Of a DNA stretch of 64,000 nt, positions 8,413 to 15,121 are shown in pieces. The stretch's first letter is position 1. Every line of letters starts with the position of its first letter. Origin of the DNA: Streptacidiphilus jiangxiensis (GTDB lineage: Bacteria; Actinomycetota; Actinomycetes; Streptomycetales; Streptomycetaceae); assembly GCF_900109465.1 (NCBI RefSeq), contig NZ_FOAZ01000007.1:162840-226839 (forward strand), in the 5' to 3' direction. A model generated the notes under the pieces. The model made no database searches. It saw only the letters and a program-made list of their open reading frames with translations, and was not told the DNA's origin. The translations under genes were made by a program, and so were the position numbers.

Positions 8413-10137
8413 ATGGTTCGTGCTGGTTCTCCCTCCGGCGATGGAAGCTCCCGGAGCCAGACCTCCCAAGCCCCCTGGGTGCTGCCCACTGCGGCCGTGG
8501 TGCTCACCTGGCTCGGCGCGCTGATAGCGGTGCCGGCCGACGGGAGATGGGCGGTCGTGGTCTGCGGACTGGTGGCCACCGTGGTGACAGCCGGACTCTC
8601 GACCGAGATCGCCCGGCGGGGCCGGGCACTGGCCGAGCTGAGCCGGAAGCGGCTGCAGGAGGAGCAACTCCTGCGGGCCCGGATGGCCGCTCAGGAGGCA
8701 CAGCTCCTCCATCTGGCGGACGAGATGCTGCCTCGCGGTGTCGAGCGGATCCAGCGCGGCGACTTCGTGGAGGACATCCTGGCGGATTCGGCCGCCCCGG
8801 AGGGCGCGGTCACCCCCGAGCTCCAGGCCGCCGCGGAGGCCGCGCTGCGCGCGGTACTGGAGGCGGTCGACGCCGAGGAGACGATGCGCGAGTCGGCGCA
8901 GCGGGCCTTCGTCAACATCGCCCGGCGCGTCCAGGCCATCGTCCACCGGCAGGCGCAGGACCTGCGGGCGATGGAGGACCGGCACGGCGAGGACCCGGCC
9001 GTCTTCGACGACCTGCTGCGGCTCGACCACGGCAACGCGCTGGTCGGCCGCCTTGCCGACTCCATCGCGGTCCTGGGTGGCGCCCGGCCGGGACGCCAGT
9101 GGGGCCGGTCCGTGCCGCTCTACAGCGTGTTGCGCGGCGCGATGTCCCGCATCCTGGACTACCAGCGCGTCGAGCTCCACCCGGTGTCCGAGGTCGCCGT
9201 GGTCGGACCGGCCGTCGAGCCGCTGATCCACGCCCTCGCGGAGCTGCTCGACAACGCGACGCGCTACTCGCCTCCGCACACCCGGGTTCACCTGACGGCC
9301 GTGGAGGTGCAGAGCGGCATCGCCGTCGAGATCGAGGACGGCGGCCTGAGCCTCAGTGAGGAGGGCCGCGCACGGGCCGAGCGCATGCTGCGCGAGGCAC
9401 AGGCCGGCATCGACCTGAACGACCTGGGAGAGACTCCGCGGCTCGGCCTGGCCGTCGTCGGCCGGCTCGCCCGGGCCAACGGGTTCCAGGTCTCGCTGCG
9501 GCCCTCGGCCTACGGCGGCGTGCGGGCCGTGCTGGTCGTCCCGCAGGCGCTGATCACCACCGCGCCGGGCACCGGTGTGGCCCACGGCATCGGCGTGGCG
9601 TCCGGCCCGCGCCGGGCTCCCGGGATCGACCGGCCGCGCGCCGTCCCGCAGCGGCAGTCCGCCCCGGCTGACGTCTACGGCCGGGTCGCCGCCGCGCTCT
9701 CCGGCCCCACCGTCGCGGCCGTCGGGCCGGAGTCGGCGGCTTTCGGGTCGGCACCGGAAGAGGTACAGCCGGCGGACGAGTTGTCCGTCGACCCGGCGCC
9801 GCGGGTCGCCGGGCTCCCGCAGCGGCGCCGCCGTCAGCTTCGGTCCGATCTGGCGGGACAGCGCGTCGCCGCCGCGCCCGAACCGGTCTCGGAGGCCGCA
9901 GTCGCCCCCGGGGACCCGTCGTCGTACGAGTCGCACGGGTCGGACGAGCAGCAGAGCGTCGAGCCCGGTCTGTGGCTCGCCGCGTTCCAGAGCGCGGTCA
10001 GCGACGCACCGGTCAACGGCAGCGCCCCCGGTCGCGGCCCGGATCCAGGTGTGGATCGCGGCGCGGACCGGGAGCCGGGAGTCCGCGGGACCGGTAGCGA
10101 GGACAACGCAGGCACGGGCAAGCGAGGTGACCACTGA
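8413..10137 (+). CDS. cvnA: Conservon CvnA: membrane sensor histidine-kinase-like ATPase
   Basis: CvnA proteins are membrane proteins with a histidine-kinase-type ATP-binding domain that head the four-gene conservons of actinomycetes. The ATG at 8413 is chosen because AAGGA sits five bases upstream; an in-frame ATG at 8206 would add an Arg-rich leader. Two hydrophobic segments lie near the N-terminus (VLPTAAVVLTWLGALIAV and WAVVVCGLVATVVTAG), then a coiled region, then HATPase motifs: N-box ELLDNATRYSPP, VEIEDGGLSLS, and a late RLGLAVVGRLARANG box. A Pro/Ala-rich, low-complexity tail of roughly 150 residues follows. The stop overlaps the start of cvnB by one base. Confidence 0.92.
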   Translation: MVRAGSPSGDGSSRSQTSQAPWVLPTAAVVLTWLGALIAVPADGRWAVVVCGLVATVVTAGLSTEIARRGRALAELSRKRLQEEQLLRARMAAQEAQLLHLADEMLPRGVERIQRGDFVEDILADSAAPEGAVTPELQAAAEAALRAVLEAVDAEETMRESAQRAFVNIARRVQAIVHRQAQDLRAMEDRHGEDPAVFDDLLRLDHGNALVGRLADSIAVLGGARPGRQWGRSVPLYSVLRGAMSRILDYQRVELHPVSEVAVVGPAVEPLIHALAELLDNATRYSPPHTRVHLTAVEVQSGIAVEIEDGGLSLSEEGRARAERMLREAQAGIDLNDLGETPRLGLAVVGRLARANGFQVSLRPSAYGGVRAVLVVPQALITTAPGTGVAHGIGVASGPRRAPGIDRPRAVPQRQSAPADVYGRVAAALSGPTVAAVGPESAAFGSAPEEVQPADELSVDPAPRVAGLPQRRRRQLRSDLAGQRVAAAPEPVSEAAVAPGDPSSYESHGSDEQQSVEPGLWLAAFQSAVSDAPVNGSAPGRGPDPGVDRGADREPGVRGTGSEDNAGTGKRGDH

Positions 10138-10544
10138 TGATTTCTCAGCGCACGAACATGGACTGGTTGCTCCGCGACCTCGCCGAGAGCGTCCCGCAGA
10201 CCAAACACGTGGTGGTGCTCTCCGCCGACGGGCTGCGGATGGCCCAGTACGGCACCGACACGGACACCGCCGACCGGCTTGCCGCCGCCTGTGCCGGGCT
10301 GCAGAGCCTCGCCCGCGCGGTCGCCGACGAGCTCCCGCAGGGCGACGGCCGGATGCGGATGGTGGTGATCGAGATGGCGGGCGGCTTCTTCTACCTGATG
10401 GCGGCCGGTCCCCGCGCCTACCTCGCGGTCCTGGCCGAGGAGGGTGTCGACGCCGGACTGATGGGTCAGCGGATGCGTGACCTGGTGGCTAGAATCGGCG
10501 AACACCTGACGGCGCCGGCGCGCGTGGACGGGCCGACTGGATGA
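10137..10544 (+). CDS. cvnB: Conservon CvnB: roadblock/LC7 domain protein
   Basis: This 135-residue protein is a roadblock/LC7 protein. Typical features are NMDWLLRDLAESVPQTKHVVVLSADGLRMA, then GAGAL-like AGLQSLARAVADEL, and MRMVVIEMAGGFFYLMAAG. Roadblock proteins in bacteria partner with Ras-like GTPases and act in part as regulators of nucleotide exchange or hydrolysis. Here it sits between CvnA and CvnC, with a one-base overlap upstream and a four-base ATGA overlap downstream, so translational coupling and a stable complex are likely. Confidence 0.92.
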   Translation: MISQRTNMDWLLRDLAESVPQTKHVVVLSADGLRMAQYGTDTDTADRLAAACAGLQSLARAVADELPQGDGRMRMVVIEMAGGFFYLMAAGPRAYLAVLAEEGVDAGLMGQRMRDLVARIGEHLTAPARVDGPTG

Positions 10545-10921
10545 GTGACCAGCGCCGCGGCGGAACTCCTGGGCCGGATCCATCGGACGCGGAGTCTCCG
10601 GAGCGGCTGTACGTGATCACCGGAGGCCGCGCGGCGTCGACGAGTCGCAGGTCGATCGACCTCGTCTCGCTCGTCGTCGCGCTGGCCGCCCCGGATCCGA
10701 TGACCCCACCCGAGCAGGGCGCGATCCTGCGCCTGTGTCACACGCCGCTGTCCGTGGCGGAGATCTCCGCCTACCTGCGGCTGCCGGTGAGCGTCATCAC
10801 GGTCCTCCTCTCGGACCTCGCCGACCGCGGCGGCGTCCAGGTGCGCGGACCGGTTCCGATTGCCGTCCTTCCCGACCGCGAATTGCTCGAGGCAGTGATC
10901 AATGGACTACAGAGGCTCTGA
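10541..10921 (+). CDS. cvnC: Conservon CvnC: DUF742 protein
   Basis: The 126-residue protein belongs to the DUF742 family, always found in conservons. It carries the usual ERLYVITGGRAAS opening, the middle ILRLCHTPLSVAEISAYLRLPVSVITVLLSDLADRGGVQV, which resembles a winged helix-turn-helix fold, and an end ELLEAVINGLQRL. Members are thought to join a membrane-bound complex with the other conservon proteins; DNA binding has not been shown for the family as far as I know. It overlaps cvnB by four bases and cvnD by twenty. Confidence 0.92.
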   Translation: MSDQRRGGTPGPDPSDAESPERLYVITGGRAASTSRRSIDLVSLVVALAAPDPMTPPEQGAILRLCHTPLSVAEISAYLRLPVSVITVLLSDLADRGGVQVRGPVPIAVLPDRELLEAVINGLQRL

Positions 10922-11552
10922 GGGCGGGGACTTCGGGCACGAGGGCGCCCGAGGTCCCGTCCGGCCCCGCGACGAGGACCTGCTGCCCCAGTCCGCGGCT
11001 GCCGCCGTGAAGGTGGTCGTGGTCGGCGGCTTCGGCGTGGGCAAGACGACCCTGGTCGGCGCGGTCAGCGAGATCCGCCCGCTCACCACCGAGGAGACGA
11101 TGACCCAGGCCGGCGTGGGCATCGACGACCCGGGCGGCGTCCGCACCAAGACGGCGACGACCGTGGCCATGGACTTCGGCCGGATCACCATCAACGAGCA
11201 GCTGGTCCTCTACCTGTTCGGCACGCCGGGGCAGGAACGCTTCTGGTTCCTGTGGGGTGGGCTGTTCGAGGGGGCGCTGGGAGCGGTTGTTCTGGTCGAC
11301 ACCCGCCGCATCGAGGTCAGCTTCGACGTGCTCGGACGCCTGGAAGAACGCGGCGTGCCGTTCGTGGTCGCGGTCAACGACTTCCCCGAGTCCCCGACCT
11401 ATCCGGTCGAGGACCTGCGCGCCGCACTCGACCTCCCGTCGGCCGTCCCGATAGTCGCCTGCGACGCCCGCAGCCGGGACTCCAGCCGCGACGTGCTGCT
11501 CGCCCTCATGCACCACCTCCGCTCGCTCACGAGCGAGTACGCACCCGGCTGA
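10902..11552 (+). CDS. cvnD: Conservon CvnD: Ras-like small GTPase
   Basis: CvnD is the GTP-binding component, 216 residues. The P-loop is GGFGVGKTT at about residues 42-50. A switch/Walker B-type region reads LVLYLFGTPGQERFWFLW, closely like the DTAGQE region of Ras but with GTPGQE, and VVAVNDFP stands where NKxD would be, so the guanine-specificity motif is altered as is usual in this family. The long N-terminal extension is acidic and Gly-rich. It is the last conservon gene and a strong hairpin follows. The adjacent P450s and terpene cyclase fit the known co-occurrence of conservons with P450 genes. Confidence 0.92.
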   Translation: MDYRGSEGGDFGHEGARGPVRPRDEDLLPQSAAAAVKVVVVGGFGVGKTTLVGAVSEIRPLTTEETMTQAGVGIDDPGGVRTKTATTVAMDFGRITINEQLVLYLFGTPGQERFWFLWGGLFEGALGAVVLVDTRRIEVSFDVLGRLEERGVPFVVAVNDFPESPTYPVEDLRAALDLPSAVPIVACDARSRDSSRDVLLALMHHLRSLTSEYAPG

Positions 11553-11612
11553 CGGCTGGTCCACGGGTGCCCGGAGCACCCGTCGGGCCGAAGTGCGTCA
11601 TGAGGCAGGTGA

Positions 11613-11651
11613 GGGGCCCGGGATCCGACAGTCCGTCGGATCCCGGGCCCC
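11613..11651. terminator. Bidirectional terminator hairpin
   Basis: A perfect 17-bp inverted repeat (GGGGCCCGGGATCCGAC and its complement) encloses a 5-base AGTCC loop. It lies between the convergent cvnD and esterase genes, 60 bases after one stop and 54 before the other, so it probably ends both transcripts. Confidence 0.85.
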
Positions 11652-11705
11652 GCGTTCACCGGTGGTCCGTCGCCGAGCCTGCGGCGTCGAGCCACGGACG
11701 TCGGC

Positions 11706-12650
11706 TCAGTTCGACGTCTTCACGCCGAGGTGACCGGCGAGGAACTCGACGCTCCTCCGGACCAACGCGGGGATGTCCGAAGCGCCGAGGAAGATGTGGT
11801 CGGCCCCCTCGACCGGCACGAGCTCGACCGGTGACCCGGATGCGCGCAGGCGGTCGGCCAGCGCCACGCTCTGCTCGAAGGGCACGAGGCCGTCCGCCGT
11901 CCCGTGGATCAGCAGGAACGGAGGGTTGTCGCCGTCCGCCGTGTAGGAGACGGGGCTCGCGGCCCGCGCCGACTCCGGCTGCTCCGCGGGGCTGCCGCCG
12001 AGCAGGGCGGTGTAGGGGTCGATGGCGTCGGGGCCGGGTGCTGCGAGCTGCGCGGGGAACGCCCGGGCGGCGGCGGTGACGTCCGAGACGCCGTACCAGT
12101 CCACCACCGCGCTCACGGAGGTGTCCTCGCCGGTGACGCCCTGATCACCCTCGAGTCGCCCGGGGGTGAGTCCCGCCAGTGCCGCCAGATGGCCGCCGGC
12201 CGACTCGCCCCAGACCGCCGGCCGTTCGGCGTCGACACCGAGCGACTCGGCGAAGTGCCGGACGTAGCGGATGGCGGCCTTGACGTCGTGGAGCTGCGCC
12301 GGGAACGGCGCCTCCAGGCTGTGCCGATAGTCCACCGTGACGACGCCGAGGCCCGCGGCGAGCGTCGTGCCGAAGAGCAGCTCGGCGGGGACGGTCGGCG
12401 GCGGGTAGCGCCGGTCTCCGTCCATCCAGCCGCCGCCGTGGATCCACACCACCACCGGGGGCGGGCCCTGTGCCTCGGTGGTGGCGGGGATGTGGGCGTC
12501 GAGCAGGCGCGGCCGGTAGCCGAAGGTCGTGGCGTAGGTGACGCCCTCGAAGTGCCGGGTTCCGTCCGCGTCGACCCGCGCCAGCGGAGGCGGCAGGAAG
12601 CGTGGCGGGGGCCAGCTCATGTCGATCGGGGGAACTTCCGACTGGGTCAT
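11706..12650 (-). CDS. HSL-family alpha/beta-hydrolase (esterase)
   Basis: This 314-residue enzyme is a cytoplasmic carboxylesterase of the hormone-sensitive-lipase type. The oxyanion motif is VVWIHGGGWMDG, the nucleophile elbow is VWGESAGGHLAAL, the acid is the Asp in LLIHGTADGLVPF, and the base is the His in VEGADHIFLG. No signal peptide is present. The ATG at 12650 has GGAG about eight bases upstream. A CACGTG palindrome shared with four other promoters lies 108 bases upstream, between it and the divergent aryl-CoA/gentisate operon, so it may supply aromatic acids by ester hydrolysis. Natural substrate unknown. Confidence 0.88.
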   Translation of the reverse strand: MTQSEVPPIDMSWPPPRFLPPPLARVDADGTRHFEGVTYATTFGYRPRLLDAHIPATTEAQGPPPVVVWIHGGGWMDGDRRYPPPTVPAELLFGTTLAAGLGVVTVDYRHSLEAPFPAQLHDVKAAIRYVRHFAESLGVDAERPAVWGESAGGHLAALAGLTPGRLEGDQGVTGEDTSVSAVVDWYGVSDVTAAARAFPAQLAAPGPDAIDPYTALLGGSPAEQPESARAASPVSYTADGDNPPFLLIHGTADGLVPFEQSVALADRLRASGSPVELVPVEGADHIFLGASDIPALVRRSVEFLAGHLGVKTSN

Positions 12651-12757
12651 GGGGGCTCCAGGCTGCAGTGGGAGTAGGTGTCTCTGTGACGGTCGTCAGG
12701 AGAGATGCATATATGTGCGCCTGCCCTTGAGTCGACCACGCTCGGATGCTACGAAGA

Positions 12758-12770
12758 TAACACGTGTAAC
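12758..12770. promoter_or_regulatory. Operator A, TTACACGTGTAA-type palindrome
   Basis: TAACACGTGTAAC is centred on CACGTG 12761-12766 between the divergent esterase and ligase-thioesterase genes. It matches four other intergenic sites (22578, 25205, 28096, 28206). The central CG palindrome is typical of LacI-family operators, and one LacI-family gene lies in the same region. Confidence 0.75.
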
Positions 12771-12912
12771 CGCCGTCGTGGAGGGCCTGCGAGCACGGGA
12801 GTCGGCCTTGCGGCCACCGCGCCCGACCGGGCGTGATTCCGCTGGCAGGACGGCGAGTTGACGACTTCCCGCGATGGGGTGGCTGCTTGCCGTCTCGAAA
12901 TATGTCGCTCTC

Positions 12913-12940
12913 TTGACTGTCGTCACGGAAGCGCAATACT
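12913..12940 (+). promoter_or_regulatory. Candidate promoter of the aryl-CoA/gentisate operon
   Basis: TTGACT at 12913-12918 is followed after 16 bases by AATACT at 12935-12940, a fair match to a housekeeping sigma promoter. It lies 36 bases before the first catabolic gene. Operator A is about 145 bases upstream of it, so repression there would need looping or a second promoter. Confidence 0.4.
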
Positions 12941-12976
12941 TGCCCTACTCCCCGCCGACCCGAACGAGGTGCTGCC

Positions 12977-15043
12977 ATGGAGCTCTCCCCGTCCGCTCAT
13001 GCGGATCCCTTCTGCCGCGATCGACTCCCGCCCTTCGAGCAGTGGCCCGAACTGCTCTTCGAACTGCCCGAGCTCTCCTACCCCGACCGCCTGAACTGCG
13101 CCCAGGCCCTGCTGGACGACACGATCGCGAAGCTCGGCCCCGACCGGCGCTGCCTGGTCAGCCCGACCGAGCAGTGGTCCTACGGCGAGCTCCGGGCCCG
13201 GGTGAACCGTGTGGCCCAGGTGCTCACCGAGGACCTCGGGGTCGTGCCCGGCAACCGGGTTCTGCTGCGAGGCCCCAACACGCCCTGGCTGGTCGCCTGC
13301 TGGCTGGCCGTGTTGAAGGCCGGGGGAGTCGTGATCACGACCATGCCGTTGCTCCGGGCGGGCGAGCTGGCCGCGGTCTGCGAGATCGGCGCTCCCTCGG
13401 TGGCGCTCTGTGACCACCGGTTCCTCGACGAGTTGACCGGGGCGCTGATCCCCGGACTGGCCGTCGTGTCCTACGGCGGCGATGACGACAGCGATCTGAC
13501 CGCGCGCTGCGACGCGAAGGACGGCCGGTTCGAGGCAGTTCCCACCGCCGCTGACGACGTCGCGCTGATCGCCTTCACATCCGGCACGACCGGTCGGCCC
13601 AAGGCGACCCTGCACTTCCACCGGGACGTGCTGGCCAACGCAGACACCTTCTCCCACCACATCCTCGCGCCGGACCGGGACGACCTGTTCACCGGCACAC
13701 CACCGCTCGCCTTCACGTTCGGACTCGGTGGCCTGGTCGTGTTCCCGCTGCGGGCCGGAGCCGCCAGCCTGCTGCTGGAGCAGGCCACGCCGACGGAACT
13801 GGCCCGCCACGTCAGCGAGCACCGGGCCACCGTGCTCTTCACCGCCCCGACCGCCTACCGGGCGATCCTCGCGGCCGGGCTGGCCGACCACCTGGCGGGA
13901 CTGCGGCGCTGTGTCTCGGCCGGCGAGGCGTTGTCGGAGTCGCTGTGGCGGGAGTTCCACGCCGCCACCGGGCAGCGACTGATCGACGGAATCGGTGCCA
14001 CCGAGATGCTGCACGTCTTCATCTCGGCCGCCGACGACGACATCAGACCCGGGGCCACCGGCAGACCCGTCCCCGGCTACCGGGCGACCGTTGTGGACCG
14101 CGACGGGAACCCCGTACCGGACGGGCAGCCGGGCCTGTTGGCCGTCAAGGGGCCGACCGGTTGCCGCTACCTCGACGACGGGCGCCAGGTCGAATACGTC
14201 CGCAACGGCTGGAACATCACCGGCGACAGCTACGTCCGGGACCGTGAGGGCTACTTCTGGTTCCAGGCCCGCAGCGACGACATGATCGTCTCCTCCGGCT
14301 ACAACATTGCCGCGCCCGAGGTGGAGCACGCCCTGGCCGAGCACCCCGACGTGGCCGACTGCGCGGTCACCAGCGCCCCGGACCCGCGTCGCGGCGCCGT
14401 CGTCAAGGCGTACGTGGTGCTCCGCGAGGGTGTGCCCGCGCAACCGGCGACGGTCCGCGCCCTGCAGGACTTCGTCAAGCAGAACATCGCCCCCTACAAG
14501 TACCCGCGTTCGGTGGAGTTCCTGACCGAACTGCCGCGCAACTCCAGCGGCAAGATCAACCGCGGGCAGCTGCGGCTGATGGCCACGCAGAGCGCGGCCG
14601 GTCCTGCCGAGCCGGGAACCCCGGCGGGGGTGCCGGCCGGCGTCGTGGTCGAGCGCAGGGTCGAGTGGCACGACACGGACGCCGCAGGGCACTACCACTT
14701 CTCCTCGGTCCAGCGCTGGGTCGAGGCGGCCGAGGCGGTGCTGCTCCGCAGGCTCGGCCTGGCCGAGCTCTTCGGCAGCATCCCGCGCGTGCACTTCGAA
14801 GCCGACTACCGCGAGCGCCTGTGGTTCGGCGACACCGTCCGGGTCGAGTTCCGCGTGGCCAGGGTGGGCGGATCGTCGCTGCACTACACCTTCGACGTGC
14901 ACGGGCCGCGCGGGCTGTCCGCCTCGGGCGCCATGTCGGTCGTGCACTCCGCCCCCACCGCCCGGGGAACCGAGCGCTGGCCCGAGCACGTCCGGCACGC
15001 CCTCACCCAGGCCGGGCCGCAGACCCCCGAGACCTACACCTGA
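12977..15043 (+). CDS. Aryl-CoA ligase fused to hot-dog acyl-CoA thioesterase
   Basis: The 688-residue protein has two enzymes in one chain. Residues about 1-540 are an acyl-adenylate/CoA ligase of the benzoate/2-aminobenzoate-CoA type: P-loop ITFTSGTTGRPKATLHFH-like motif near residue 200, DGIGATEMLHVF near 337, TGDSYVRD, and the catalytic Lys in NSSGKINRG near 526. After an Ala/Pro-rich linker, residues about 555-688 form a 4-hydroxybenzoyl-CoA-type thioesterase with EWHDTDAAGHYHFS. The ligase would make the aryl-CoA ester used by the next gene's hydroxylase, and the thioesterase could free gentisate from gentisyl-CoA. It opens the catabolic operon. Substrate (salicylate, benzoate or anthranilate) is not decided by sequence. 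Confidence 0.88.
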   Translation: MELSPSAHADPFCRDRLPPFEQWPELLFELPELSYPDRLNCAQALLDDTIAKLGPDRRCLVSPTEQWSYGELRARVNRVAQVLTEDLGVVPGNRVLLRGPNTPWLVACWLAVLKAGGVVITTMPLLRAGELAAVCEIGAPSVALCDHRFLDELTGALIPGLAVVSYGGDDDSDLTARCDAKDGRFEAVPTAADDVALIAFTSGTTGRPKATLHFHRDVLANADTFSHHILAPDRDDLFTGTPPLAFTFGLGGLVVFPLRAGAASLLLEQATPTELARHVSEHRATVLFTAPTAYRAILAAGLADHLAGLRRCVSAGEALSESLWREFHAATGQRLIDGIGATEMLHVFISAADDDIRPGATGRPVPGYRATVVDRDGNPVPDGQPGLLAVKGPTGCRYLDDGRQVEYVRNGWNITGDSYVRDREGYFWFQARSDDMIVSSGYNIAAPEVEHALAEHPDVADCAVTSAPDPRRGAVVKAYVVLREGVPAQPATVRALQDFVKQNIAPYKYPRSVEFLTELPRNSSGKINRGQLRLMATQSAAGPAEPGTPAGVPAGVVVERRVEWHDTDAAGHYHFSSVQRWVEAAEAVLLRRLGLAELFGSIPRVHFEADYRERLWFGDTVRVEFRVARVGGSSLHYTFDVHGPRGLSASGAMSVVHSAPTARGTERWPEHVRHALTQAGPQTPETYT

Positions 15044-15121
15044 CCGGCCCCACCACCAGAGCGATTCACCGACCGGACCGTCTCACCGACCGGACCCGGC
15101 AGCACACGCCAGGGAGGACCC

